Shown piece by piece: positions 1-8,511 of a stretch of DNA of 64,000 bases (positions are counted from its first letter, which is position 1; each line of letters begins with the position of its first letter). The position numbers and the translations under genes are program-made. The notes under the pieces are model-generated. The model worked only from the letters and a program-made list of their open reading frames with translations, was not told the origin of the DNA and searched no databases. The stretch is from Nostoc mirabile CHAB5784 (GTDB lineage: Bacteria > Cyanobacteriota > Cyanobacteriia > Cyanobacteriales > Nostocaceae), in contig NZ_JAIVFS010000020.1 of the NCBI RefSeq assembly GCF_020829645.1, positions 1-64,000 of the forward strand, in the 5' to 3' direction.

Positions 1-210
1 AACTGGGTTTCAAAGCCTCTCTCCGCTTCGGGGAGAGGAATGGAAGTGGGGTAAAAAGCTATGTCACAAAACGAGAAATCAAGACTTATGTATTTTTCTT
101 TTTTCGTATGAAACCACCCTGCTCCCCGCTTGCGGGGAGGGGAGACGAAGCGACGATTGTCGGGGTGGGGTTCTTCGGGTTTAATAAGCAATCAAGCGGA
201 CATGATATTA
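1..210. other. Intergenic region with GC-rich hairpins
   Basis: No coding region is seen here. Two strong palindromes are visible: a hairpin at about 16-38, and a perfect 8-bp stem with a 2-base loop at 122-139 (ctccccgc tt gcggggag). Short C/G-rich palindromes of this kind are dispersed in filamentous cyanobacterial genomes. Either could also help terminate the leftward gene that ends at 211. Confidence 0.6.
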
Positions 211-1149
211 TCACTTGGTAATAGACAAAACCCAATCGCCTAAAAGTTGGTTTACTCTATCGGGTATTTCATCATGGGGACAATGACCGGCTCTTAAGAA
301 ATGTTCTCTAAGTTCAGGATAATATTGACGAAATTTTTGGGAACGTTCTCTAGCATTCATCCAAGGGTCAGCTTCTCCCCACAACATCAACAATGGACAA
401 GTTAATTGCTTTAGTAGCACATCAACTTTTTCCCCTTGAGGGGTGCTAAAGACTGACACAAATACTTCCATTGCACCAGGATCGTAAGCAGGGCGAGAAA
501 TTTCTTCTACTAATTGCTCTGTAATGGCACTTTTGTCAAGATAAACTTTTTCTAGAGTTTGGCGAATTACCCAACGTTGTCGCACGTATTGAAATAACAA
601 AGACTGGGCTAAAGGTTGTTGAAAAATCCACTTAGTGCCGTCACCAAGAAGTTTCTGCAAAGTAGCGGGTTGTTTGGGAGGCTGAATTTCTGATTGTAAA
701 GCTTCAGGCTCAGATATCGGCTGGCTTTCGCTAAAAGGCCCTGCACTATTGAGCAAAACTAAACCAGCCGCACTATCGGGACGTTGGGCTGCAACACATA
801 AGCTAGCGTAGCCACCAAGAGAATTACCTGCTAATACTGCTTTTTGACCAATTACTTCACTGATAAAATCATGGAGTTGGTCGCGCCACAAGTCGGCGCT
901 ATACTGCAATTTCGGTTTTGCCGATCGCCCGAATCCTAAAAGATCGATCGCAAATACTTCAAAATCTTGACACAATCCTGTGATATTCTTGCGCCAGTGG
1001 TCTGTAGAAGCACCAAATCCATGTACCAAAAGCAAGGGCGGACGTTGCGATTGTTTTTCTCCCGCACGCACATAATAAACGTTGTGCCCTCGCCACTGCC
1101 AATATTTACCAGGAGTTAGGGTTGTAGAGGAGGCTGTAGTTGCCTGCAT
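211..1149 (-). CDS. Alpha/beta fold hydrolase
   Basis: This is a predicted serine hydrolase of the alpha/beta superfamily, 312 residues from the chosen ATG. The oxyanion region LVHGFGAS lies near residue 41, the nucleophile elbow GNSLGG places Ser110, WGEAD gives a candidate acid at Asp261, and AGHCPHDE gives His289. Together they form a complete catalytic triad. The open frame extends 36 codons further upstream, but that stretch does not look like part of the fold, and the internal ATG at 1149 matches the usual start just before the first beta strand. No signal peptide is apparent, so it is probably cytosolic. Many cyanobacterial members of this family have no assigned substrate, and none can be named here. 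Confidence 0.85.
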   Translation of the reverse strand: MQATTASSTTLTPGKYWQWRGHNVYYVRAGEKQSQRPPLLLVHGFGASTDHWRKNITGLCQDFEVFAIDLLGFGRSAKPKLQYSADLWRDQLHDFISEVIGQKAVLAGNSLGGYASLCVAAQRPDSAAGLVLLNSAGPFSESQPISEPEALQSEIQPPKQPATLQKLLGDGTKWIFQQPLAQSLLFQYVRQRWVIRQTLEKVYLDKSAITEQLVEEISRPAYDPGAMEVFVSVFSTPQGEKVDVLLKQLTCPLLMLWGEADPWMNARERSQKFRQYYPELREHFLRAGHCPHDEIPDRVNQLLGDWVLSITK

Positions 1150-1275
1150 AATTCCAAGAAATGTTAAGTAGCTTTTAATAATTGTAGGATAGTCCGAGAA
1201 CGTAGGGGGCAGAGAAAGCAGAGGAGTCAGACGAAGATGAGGGAGATAAAGAAGCAAAAAAGTCGGAAGTTTCAG

Positions 1276-1512
1276 CCTTTGAACCTCGACGATGAGCCTT
1301 TGAACCTCGACGATGAGCCTTTAAACCTCAACGATGAGCCTTTGAACCTCGACGATGAGCATTTGAACCTCAACGATAAGCCTTTAAACCTCAACGATGA
1401 GCCTTTGAACCTCGACGATGAGCATTTGAACCTCAACGTTGAGCCTTTGAACCTCAACGTTGAGCCTTTGAACCTCAACGATGAGCCTTTGAACCTCAAC
1501 GTTGAGCCTTTG
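1276..1512. repeat. 21-bp tandem repeat (minisatellite), about 11 units
   Basis: The unit is cctttgaacctcgacgatgag with scattered substitutions, running for 11 full units (to 1506) plus a partial one. Because 21 is a multiple of three, both strands stay open and would read as heptapeptide repeats (PLNLDDE on the plus strand). No ribosome binding site or homologous protein is evident, so I treat it as non-coding. It lies between two divergent genes and directly abuts a heptamer tract before aroE. Confidence 0.85.
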
Positions 1513-1524
1513 AGGCTGATGCTT

Positions 1525-1559
1525 GACAAATGACAAATAACAAATGACAAATGACAAAT
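1525..1559. repeat. Heptanucleotide tandem repeat, five gacaaat units
   Basis: Five consecutive heptamers (gacaaat, with one aacaaat) run into the aroE start codon, so the ATG at 1558 lies within the last unit. This is a typical short tandemly repeated repetitive sequence of heterocystous cyanobacteria. It leaves no Shine-Dalgarno motif before aroE. Confidence 0.8.
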
Positions 1560-2475
1560 GGTATTAATTACAGGTAAAACTAAACTGCTAGGGGTAATTG
1601 GACATCCAGTAGAACATTCGCTATCGCCAGTGATGCATAATGCAGCGTTAGCGCAGCTCGTCGTTGGCGAAGCCTCTCGTAGAGAAGACATCGCTCATTT
1701 AGGATTAGATTACGTTTATCTTCCCTTTCCTATAGCACCAGAGAATTTAGAAATAGCGATCGCAGGTTTCGCGGCTATTGGTGTTATTGGTTTTAATGTG
1801 ACAATTCCCCACAAACAGGCAATAATGCCTCTCGTATCAGAAATTACTCCTCTTGCTCAAGCTATAGGCGCAGTGAATACTGTTAGTCGCCAAAATAATC
1901 AATGGGTGGGGACAAACACAGATATAGAAGGATTTATCGCTCCTTTGCAGACGACGTATCAGCAAGATTGGAGTCAGAAGGTAGCAGTAATTTTAGGCAA
2001 TGGTGGCGCAGCTAGGGCAGTTGTAGCAGGTTGTCACCAACTAGGTTTTGCCAAAATTCATGTTGTTGGGCGTAATGTGCAGAGATTACAAGAATTTGCC
2101 AATAGTTGGAATAATTCACCCATAAGTGAAAATCTACAAGTTCATCATTGGGAAGAATTGCCAAAGCTAATTCCCCAAGCTAATCTGCTGGTAAACACAA
2201 CTCCCATAGGTATGTATCCCAAGGTTGATGAGTCGCCTTTGAGTGTAGAGGAAATAGCAAATTTACCCAAGGGTGCGATCGCTTACGATTTAATATATAT
2301 TCCGAAACCGACGCAATTTCTCAAGCAAGCAGAAAAACAAGGTGCAATTGCGATCGATGGCTTAGAAATGCTAGTTCAACAAGGAGTAGCAGCTTTAAAA
2401 ATTTGGTTGCAGCAGGAAATAGTGCCTGTAGAAGTGATGCGCCAAACATTGCAAAATCATTTAGGTTTAAGTTGA
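1558..2475 (+). CDS. aroE: Shikimate dehydrogenase
   Basis: AroE reduces 3-dehydroshikimate to shikimate with NADPH in the aromatic amino acid pathway. The 305-residue protein has the substrate region HSLSPVMHN at residues 20-28, the catalytic lysine in NVTIPHK (Lys86), the catalytic aspartate in TNTDIEGF (Asp122), the nucleotide-binding GNGGAARAV, and GLEMLVQQG near the C-terminus. Residues 33-46 are an insertion relative to the usual NAALAHLGLDYVY spacing and are encoded by a dispersed genomic repeat. The ATG at 1558 gives the expected ITGKTKLLGVIGHP beginning. Despite the insertion, all catalytic motifs are intact, so the enzyme is probably functional. Confidence 0.95.
   Translation: MVLITGKTKLLGVIGHPVEHSLSPVMHNAALAQLVVGEASRREDIAHLGLDYVYLPFPIAPENLEIAIAGFAAIGVIGFNVTIPHKQAIMPLVSEITPLAQAIGAVNTVSRQNNQWVGTNTDIEGFIAPLQTTYQQDWSQKVAVILGNGGAARAVVAGCHQLGFAKIHVVGRNVQRLQEFANSWNNSPISENLQVHHWEELPKLIPQANLLVNTTPIGMYPKVDESPLSVEEIANLPKGAIAYDLIYIPKPTQFLKQAEKQGAIAIDGLEMLVQQGVAALKIWLQQEIVPVEVMRQTLQNHLGLS
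1654..1695. repeat. Dispersed palindromic repeat inserted in frame in aroE
   Basis: The 42 bases encode 14 residues (Gln33 to Ala46) that are absent from the normal family spacing. The core ggcgaagcctctcgtagaga resembles repeat tracts seen outside genes in this window, for example near 10080-10135, 17680-17790 and 22850-22900. Its length is a multiple of three, and it contains no stop codon. Confidence 0.75.
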
Positions 2476-2497
2476 TAGACAAACAATCTCCTTGAGC

Positions 2498-3898
2498 CTA
2501 CATTGCCTTTGCTGACTCTAACCCTAGTCGCGCAGAGAAATACTGGCGGTATAATTGGCAGCGAGGTTCGACTTCATTGCCAGACAGTTGCACCAATCCC
2601 ATACTCTGTAACTTATAAGCAGATAAAGGTTCTAATTGCACACGGCTAGGGGAAGTGATAACTTTTTGAAATGCGATCGCTAAGGCTGGATGGTCTTGTA
2701 AATTTAACCAAAATTCTCGCAAGTGGTTACCATAAATTCCGGCCTCTGTAGCTGCTGCGGCTAAAAGGTCTTCTCTGGTGACATCGGGATGACTTTTGAG
2801 ATAGGCGAACGCTTGCTTTAAGAGGTAAGGATGCCCTCCTACTAGACTCATTAATAGCTCGACCCAGGTGGATTCGTTTTCTAGTCCATATTGTTGAGCA
2901 AGGTCTTGTACTTGTTCACGGGTAAATTCTGATAGTTCAATTAGCAAGCCAACATTAAACGGAGATTGATTAATATTGAGCCGGATATAAACGTCAGTAG
3001 AATGGGCAAGAACTAAGCGCAGTTTCTTCCAGTTTTGCCGACTTCTTGCCTTCTCATACCAAGACCGCAATAGCCCAAAAAAGTCCTCATAAATTTCCGG
3101 ATAGGGAAACAGTAAATCAACATCATCTAAACAGAGGACGAGAGGACTGTCTGCCTGAGCTAAGAGATATTCTTCAAAATAGCTGGTACAACTGACTTTA
3201 CTGCCCATTCCAGCCTCATCCCAATAGTCTTCTAACTGATTTGGTACGCCTAATTCTCGACTGAGGTTAATCCCAAACCAGCGCAAGAATTTATCAAGAT
3301 TACTAAAATGGGTTTTGCGATCAGCGAGTTCCAAGCTTAGACTCACGGTCTGATAGTTGTGAGCAGCAACTTGAGTTAATATTCGGTTAATTAAGGAGGT
3401 TTTTCCCATCAAATTGGGGGCTTTAATCCGAATCAGAGAACCAGGTTGCAAAAGAGTTTCATAGCAGATAGATTCAATGGGAGGTCGTTCAATATAGCAA
3501 TCGGGAATTAACGCGTCTAAGGTGGTAGCGTTAATCTTTGTTTGGAGGAGTCTTGGCCCAATTTCTGTTGGTTGTTCGCTATCACTCAAAGTTTGATTAT
3601 TTTTTTCGCTTTCGGATAGAAGCTGTTGTTCATAATAACGTTTTAACGCTTCTTTGAAATTGCCTTTTCTCACCTTTTCTCCCAATGCTTTTGAGAGTGT
3701 CTTCCACAGTTTTGGAGCAACATCTTGACTAATGTAACTGGTTGCATATTGATGTTTGGCTGCCATCTGATCATATTCTTCTCGATCCCATGCTCCTTGA
3801 ATGACAATAATTTCTACATCATTCAAATTTCTTTTTGTTTGTAATAAAAAGGCTTGATTGGCAATTTTAATAGCTGTTTGAAAGTCAAAGTTTTTCAT
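2498..3898 (-). CDS. AAA-like ATPase with vWA-MoxR-associated (vMAP) N-terminal domain
   Basis: This 466-residue protein begins (ATG at 3898) with the roughly 90-residue N-terminal helix-turn-helix domain found in vWA-MoxR-associated proteins of cyanobacteria, with characteristic stretches IVIQGAWD and YSISQDV-like. After a polar linker (residues 91-125) comes an AAA-like ATPase domain with a degenerate Walker A, APNLMGKTS (160-168), and Walker B LCLDDVD (255-261). The open frame extends 37 codons upstream, but that part is AT-rich and lacks domain similarity. It is divergent from the AAA/WD40 gene at 4053 across about 150 bp, so a shared promoter region is likely. The family is associated with predicted NTPase-based signalling or conflict modules. 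Its target is unknown. Confidence 0.75.
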   Translation of the reverse strand: MKNFDFQTAIKIANQAFLLQTKRNLNDVEIIVIQGAWDREEYDQMAAKHQYATSYISQDVAPKLWKTLSKALGEKVRKGNFKEALKRYYEQQLLSESEKNNQTLSDSEQPTEIGPRLLQTKINATTLDALIPDCYIERPPIESICYETLLQPGSLIRIKAPNLMGKTSLINRILTQVAAHNYQTVSLSLELADRKTHFSNLDKFLRWFGINLSRELGVPNQLEDYWDEAGMGSKVSCTSYFEEYLLAQADSPLVLCLDDVDLLFPYPEIYEDFFGLLRSWYEKARSRQNWKKLRLVLAHSTDVYIRLNINQSPFNVGLLIELSEFTREQVQDLAQQYGLENESTWVELLMSLVGGHPYLLKQAFAYLKSHPDVTREDLLAAAATEAGIYGNHLREFWLNLQDHPALAIAFQKVITSPSRVQLEPLSAYKLQSMGLVQLSGNEVEPRCQLYRQYFSARLGLESAKAM

Positions 3899-4052
3899 AT
3901 TAAAACTTAATATTAAATATTTTGTAAAAAAAGAATAAATGACTCCATAACCTTTAAAATTTAATTTTACCTGACTTGATCTCAAATTTACTTGAAATGA
4001 CTGCTTCAAATGAGTATTTCGAGTTCTAATATGGTAAAATTCTAGACTTAGT

Positions 4053-7000
4053 ATGGAGTTGGTAGGTTTCTCGCAACCTCCAAAAGAATGCCTTATGTTT
4101 ATTAAGGAGGGTCTACTCTATCAAGTTGGGGGAAGTTTACCGGCTGATGCACTTACATATATCCAGCGACAAGCCGATGCATCTTTATATGAAAACTTAA
4201 AATTGGGACAATTCTGTTATGTTCTCAACTCCCGACAAATGGGCAAATCTAGCTTGCGGGTACGCATCATGCAGCGATTACAAACTGAAGGATTTGCTTG
4301 TGCCGATATTGATTTAACAGAAATTGGTAGTCAGAATATTACCCCAGAACAATGGTATCTCGGATTTATCAAAAGTCTGACCAGTTGTTTTTCAGTTTCT
4401 TTGTCGCAACGGGGTAAATTGTCGGCGTGGTGGCATCAAGAAGACTGTTTATCACCTCTGCAACGATTGAGTGGTTTTATTGAAGAAATTTTATTAAAAG
4501 AAATTGAGCAAAACATTGTTATCTTTATCGATGAAATTGATAGCGTTATTAGCCTCAACTTTCCAGCTGATGATTTCTTTGCCTTCATCCGTGCCTGTTA
4601 CAATCGAAGGGCTGATCATCTGGTTTATAATCGTCTAACCTTTGTATTATTGGGAGTTGCAACGCCTGGGGATCTTATTGCAGATAAGAGCCGCACTCCA
4701 TTTAATATTGGTCATGGGATTCAGCTAGAGGGGTTTAAGTGGTCAGAAATTACCCCCTTAGTTCAAGGATTAGCGAACAAAATAGAGAATCCGCAGACGG
4801 TGATGAAAGAAATTGTGGAATGGACAGGGGGACAGCCCTTTCTCACACAAAAGTTGTGTCGGCTGATTTTGGTTTCTCCCGTTTACCTGGCCGCAGGCAG
4901 TGAAGCCGAGTTGATTGGGCAAATCGTGCGATCGCATCTCATTGACAATTGGGAATATCAAGACAATCCAGAACATCTCAGAACCATCCGCGATCGCCTA
5001 CTTAGCAATGAGCTGCGTGCTAGTCGCCTACTGGGACTATATCAACAAATATTACAGCAGCAAGTTGCCGCCGATGACAGTTCTGAACAGATGGAATTGC
5101 GGCTCACAGGGCTGGTAGTCAAGCAACAAGGCATTCTCAAAGTTTATAACCGTATTTATCGGATTGTTTTCGATGATGATTGGGTAGAGCAGCAATTAGC
5201 TTCTCTGCGCCCCTACTCCGAAGGACTTACTGCTTGGTTAGAGTCAAATTACCAGGATGAATCACGCCTGTTGCGGGGTCAAGCATTGCAAGAAGCGCAA
5301 AGCTGGTCAGTGGGCAAAAGTTTAAGTGATTTGGATTATCAATTTTTGGTACAGAGCGAAGATTGCGATCGCCAAGAGGTGCAACAAGCTCTAGAAGCAG
5401 CAAGACTCACGGAAGTGGAAGCCCGTTTGAGTGCTGAAGAAAAAACGGCTAAACTCCAGCGATTTGTGCTAGGGGCAGTCAGTATTGCCTTAGTAGTTTC
5501 TTCCGGGTTAGGGGTGACAGCTTTCTTGCAGTATCGCAAAGCACTTAAAAGTGAGATTGGGGCGATCGCTCAATCCTCAGAAGCCCTCTTTGTTTCCAAT
5601 CAACGTTTAGACGCACTGGTAGAAGCTATTAAGGCGAAGCAAAAACTGCTTTCATTCGGTAAGGCAGATGCAAATTTAACCGAACAGGTAGAAAAATCTT
5701 TACGGCAGGGAGTCTATGGGGCAGTTGAGTACAACCGCTTGTCAGGGCATAGTGTTGAGGTTTACGCTGTTGATTTCAGCCCCGATGGAAATTTAATTGC
5801 TTCGGGGGGTGGGGACAGTCTAGTTAAACTCTGGAAGTCCGATGGAACTTTACTAAAAACTCTAACAGGGCATGAATCTGAGATTTACGTCATTACTTTC
5901 AGCCCCGATGGTCAGCTCATTGCCTCAGGAAGTTCAGACAACACCTTTAAACTCTGGAAGTCCAATGGAACTTTGCTGAAAACCTGCAAGGGTCATAGCG
6001 CTGCCGTTTGGGGCATTTCTTTTAGCCATGATAGTCGTTTAATTGCCTCGTCAAGTGCAGATGGAACGGTGAAAGTTTGGCAGAGGGACGGCACGTTGCT
6101 GCAAACTCTTAAAGGGCATCGCGATAGCGTCGTCGCAGTTGCCATTAGTCCCGATAGCCGTTTGATTGCCTCCTCAAGTGTGGATGGAACGGTGAAACTC
6201 TGGCGGCGAAAAGGTGCGAACAGGTCTTACATAGCTGATAAAACCCTAACAGGGCATATCAGTGGCAGTACGATTTATGCTGTTGCTTTCAGCCCCGACA
6301 GTAGTTTAATTGCCTCAGCAGGACAAGACAAGACGATTAAACTCTGGAAACGAAATAGCGCGGGTGAGTTTGAAAACCATCCCTACAAAAGCCTAGAGGG
6401 ACACAGTGGGCCGATTTGGGGGATACATTTTAGTCCTGATGGGTCTTTTATTGCCTCAGGAAGTGTGGACAACACCACTAAACTCTGGAGTCCCGATGGG
6501 AGATTGCTAAAAACGCTAGAAGGGCATAGCTCTTTAGTTTGGGGAGTTTCCATTGCTCTTGATAGTAATGCGATCGCTTCAGCGAGTTACGACAAAACTG
6601 TGAGACTTTATAAGAAGAATACCCCCTTGCTCCGCACCCTAACTCAAAAGACTGATTCATTTACAAGAGCCGTTTTCAGCCCTGATGGGTCTTTTATTGT
6701 CTCAACGAGTGTCGATGGAACAGTTAAACTCTGGAAAACAGACGGTACATTGCTTCGCACTTTAACAGGTCATCGTTCTGAGATTTGGGGAGTTGCCTTC
6801 AGCCCCGACGGCAAAACTATTGCCTCGGCGAGTCTGGACAAAACGGTAAAACTCTGGAACGCTTCAGACGGTAAGTTGCTTCGTACCCTAACAGGTCATA
6901 GTGATGGAGCTTGGAGAGTTGCTTTCAGCCCCGACAACAAGACTATTGCCTCATCAAGCGTGGACAAGACAGTTAAACTCTGGAACGTTGCTGACGGCAA

Positions 7001-7637
7001 GTTACTTCGCACCTTCACTGGTCATAAAACTATGGTTTGGGGAGTTGCTTTCAGCCCTGACGGCAAAACTATTGCCTCGGCGAGCCAAAACAACACCGTC
7101 AAACTCTGGAACACTGCTGATGGCAAGTTAGTTCGTACCCTAACGCAGGGTTACGGAGATTGGGTTTGGGGAGTTGCCTTCAGCCCTGACGGCAAGACTA
7201 TTGCTTCAGGAAGTGTCAACACTGTCACACTCTGGAACGCTGCTGATGGCAAGTTGCTTCGCTCGCTCAAAGGTCATAACGGTGCGGTATACGAAATTGC
7301 CTTCAGCCCCGACAGTAAAATGATTGCCACGGCAAGTCTGGACAAGACAGTTAAACTTTGGCAATTAGATGGTACATTGCTGCGTACTTTAAATCTTCAT
7401 AGCTCTGGGGTTTCTGGGGTTGATTTTAGTCCCGATGGGAAAACACTTGCCTCGGCTTCTTTAGATAAGAGTATCATTCTCTGGAATTTGGAGCAGGTTC
7501 TCAATCTCGACTTATTGGCTTATGGTTGCAATTGGGTAGGTGATTATTTACGGACGAATGCTGGGGTGAAGGAGAGCGATCGCCATCTTTGCGATCGGAT
7601 ACACCTCGATCCAATCTCCAGACAAACACATAAATAA
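4053..7637 (+). CDS. AAA-like ATPase / WD40 repeat membrane protein
   Basis: This 1194-residue protein is built from an AAA-like ATPase domain (Walker [10 protein letters not shown] at 59-67, Walker [10 protein letters not shown] at 155-163), a helical and coiled-coil stretch to about residue 465, a single predicted membrane segment at about 471-492, and 14 WD40 repeats from residue 565 to about 1160. Fourteen repeats would make two seven-bladed propellers. Repeats 9-13 are the most alike in DNA, which suggests recent internal duplication. The start is uncertain: the ATG at 4095 is an alternative that begins nearer the conserved YQVGGSLP motif. It probably acts as a membrane-tethered sensor or scaffold with STAND-like logic. 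The divergent neighbour carries a related ATPase domain. Confidence 0.85.
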   Translation: MELVGFSQPPKECLMFIKEGLLYQVGGSLPADALTYIQRQADASLYENLKLGQFCYVLNSRQMGKSSLRVRIMQRLQTEGFACADIDLTEIGSQNITPEQWYLGFIKSLTSCFSVSLSQRGKLSAWWHQEDCLSPLQRLSGFIEEILLKEIEQNIVIFIDEIDSVISLNFPADDFFAFIRACYNRRADHLVYNRLTFVLLGVATPGDLIADKSRTPFNIGHGIQLEGFKWSEITPLVQGLANKIENPQTVMKEIVEWTGGQPFLTQKLCRLILVSPVYLAAGSEAELIGQIVRSHLIDNWEYQDNPEHLRTIRDRLLSNELRASRLLGLYQQILQQQVAADDSSEQMELRLTGLVVKQQGILKVYNRIYRIVFDDDWVEQQLASLRPYSEGLTAWLESNYQDESRLLRGQALQEAQSWSVGKSLSDLDYQFLVQSEDCDRQEVQQALEAARLTEVEARLSAEEKTAKLQRFVLGAVSIALVVSSGLGVTAFLQYRKALKSEIGAIAQSSEALFVSNQRLDALVEAIKAKQKLLSFGKADANLTEQVEKSLRQGVYGAVEYNRLSGHSVEVYAVDFSPDGNLIASGGGDSLVKLWKSDGTLLKTLTGHESEIYVITFSPDGQLIASGSSDNTFKLWKSNGTLLKTCKGHSAAVWGISFSHDSRLIASSSADGTVKVWQRDGTLLQTLKGHRDSVVAVAISPDSRLIASSSVDGTVKLWRRKGANRSYIADKTLTGHISGSTIYAVAFSPDSSLIASAGQDKTIKLWKRNSAGEFENHPYKSLEGHSGPIWGIHFSPDGSFIASGSVDNTTKLWSPDGRLLKTLEGHSSLVWGVSIALDSNAIASASYDKTVRLYKKNTPLLRTLTQKTDSFTRAVFSPDGSFIVSTSVDGTVKLWKTDGTLLRTLTGHRSEIWGVAFSPDGKTIASASLDKTVKLWNASDGKLLRTLTGHSDGAWRVAFSPDNKTIASSSVDKTVKLWNVADGKLLRTFTGHKTMVWGVAFSPDGKTIASASQNNTVKLWNTADGKLVRTLTQGYGDWVWGVAFSPDGKTIASGSVNTVTLWNAADGKLLRSLKGHNGAVYEIAFSPDSKMIATASLDKTVKLWQLDGTLLRTLNLHSSGVSGVDFSPDGKTLASASLDKSIILWNLEQVLNLDLLAYGCNWVGDYLRTNAGVKESDRHLCDRIHLDPISRQTHK

Positions 7638-7850
7638 AGGTTGCCAGAGCTATTTATAAAATATTTGCGTAATTTATCCGTAGTAGTTTTTTGTATTTTA
7701 TTACGTAATTTTTCTGAGGCGATCGCTGTAATTACAGAAATCTGAGGTAATACCCACCTGAATTTACCTGAATTTACCTGAATTCTATTTCTTTCTTATA
7801 CTCCTGAATTTAACTCAACTATTTAATTGAATTATCCAAGATACTGACAT
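7638..7850. other. AT-rich intergenic region after the WD40 gene
   Basis: No gene is visible. There is a short direct repeat of 'aatttacctg' around 7760-7783 and general AT richness compatible with a promoter for the small peptide downstream. No convincing terminator hairpin was found. Confidence 0.4.
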
Positions 7851-7851
7851 T

Positions 7852-7908
7852 ATGAGCGGTCAAAGACAAGCTGAAACTTCAGCTAAAGTGCGTAGTTTAC
7901 CGCCATAG
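7852..7908 (+). repeat. Repeated 57-nt element, copy 1 (18-codon mini-ORF / hairpin)
   Basis: The element reads ATG to TAG as an 18-residue peptide (MSGQRQAETSAKVRSLPP) and contains a perfect hairpin agctga-aact-tcagct at 7869-7884, plus a possible outer pairing gcggt (7856-7860) with accgc (7899-7903). The near-identical tail taggcatcgcgtc continues beyond the stop. Two further copies lie at 8147 and 10158. No Shine-Dalgarno sequence precedes the ATG. It may be a structured RNA leader rather than a gene. Confidence 0.6.
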
Positions 7909-7950
7909 GCATCGCGTCAAAACCTAGTCTCTTAAACAAGGAAAAACAAT

Positions 7951-8124
7951 ATGTCTACTCAAACAAATTCCGTAACTTCAAAAAAAAGCGAATTATTATT
8001 TAACGAAATCATTGAATTAACCGAGGAAGAAGCAAAAAAAATTGTAGGCGGATTTAATCCTCAGCCAGATCCGCCAATATTTAGTAAATCCCAAAGGTTG
8101 ACTTTTCTAGGAATTCAATGGTGA
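7951..8124 (+). CDS. Short peptide with double-glycine leader (bacteriocin/RiPP-like precursor)
   Basis: This 57-residue ORF has an aagga ribosome binding motif at 7938-7942. Its N-terminal half resembles a double-glycine leader: an acidic amphipathic stretch IIELTEEEAKKIVGG ends at residues 33-34, followed by a proline-rich 23-residue tail starting FNPQPDPP. Leaders of this type are cut after GG by C39-domain ABC transporters. No such transporter and no modification enzyme lies in the window. It sits between two copies of a repeated leader element and upstream of the RTX genes. The coding call rests on the ribosome binding site and the leader pattern; the function is inference. Confidence 0.6.
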   Translation: MSTQTNSVTSKKSELLFNEIIELTEEEAKKIVGGFNPQPDPPIFSKSQRLTFLGIQW

Positions 8125-8146
8125 TGCAATCCTAGATAGTGACATT

Positions 8147-8203
8147 ATGAGCGGTCAAAGACAAGCTGTAATTTCAGCCGAAGTGCGTAGTTTACCGCCG
8201 TAG
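8147..8203 (+). repeat. Repeated 57-nt element, copy 2 (18-codon mini-ORF)
   Basis: This copy differs from copy 1 at five bases, three of them changing residues (E to V, T to I, K to E), and keeps the ATG-to-TAG frame. The inner hairpin is retained with a shorter stem (gctg ... cagc), as is the outer gcggt/accgc pairing. The tail contains an additional hairpin gtctag ... ttagac. It begins the long leader of the first RTX gene. Confidence 0.6.
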
Positions 8204-8511
8204 GCATCGCGTCTAGTTCTCCCTTAGACGAATTCCGAAATCTACGACAGACAAGCTTAAACCTAAGCTAAACAGCAGCGTAGTACTCGAAACAGCAAAG
8301 ATATAACGCACAAACATTCAACATGATCGTTGGCACAATTTTAAGGCCAACATCATTGATGTATCCAGTGCTTCTCAAATCTTCAGACTTGACCGCAAAG
8401 ACCTGCTCTAATCAGGTCTGGTTCAACTGTCTTTTCATTTTTCCTTTTCGCTTTCTCGTGAGGAAGCGATGAGGTAATTTCTTTATCCTCTAATTTAAGG
8501 AGACGCTCACT
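8204..8511 (+). promoter_or_regulatory. Conserved 5' leader of RTX gene 1
   Basis: About 300 bases before the gene are nearly the same as those before the second RTX gene (10466-10734). A hairpin gacctg-loop-caggtc at 8400-8418 has the same stem and a changed loop in the second copy (10623-10641). A second hairpin (cgctttctc ... gaggaagcg) lies at about 8449-8468. The shared stems with diverged loops suggest a structured leader, although recent duplication alone could explain the similarity. An ORF at 8322-8471 is broken in the other copy and was not called. Confidence 0.5.

Noticed and set aside
1237..1533. 98-codon plus-strand ORF over the 21-bp repeat
   Set aside because: It is open only because the repeat period is divisible by three; the opposite strand is open too, and there is no ribosome binding site or terminator.
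7852..7908. Known riboswitch assignment (for example glutamine or cobalamin class)
   Set aside because: The conserved cores of these classes were not found in any of the three copies.
8322..8471. 49-codon ORF in the RTX leader
   Set aside because: The homologous leader before the second RTX gene has an in-frame stop after about 20 codons, so the frame is not conserved.
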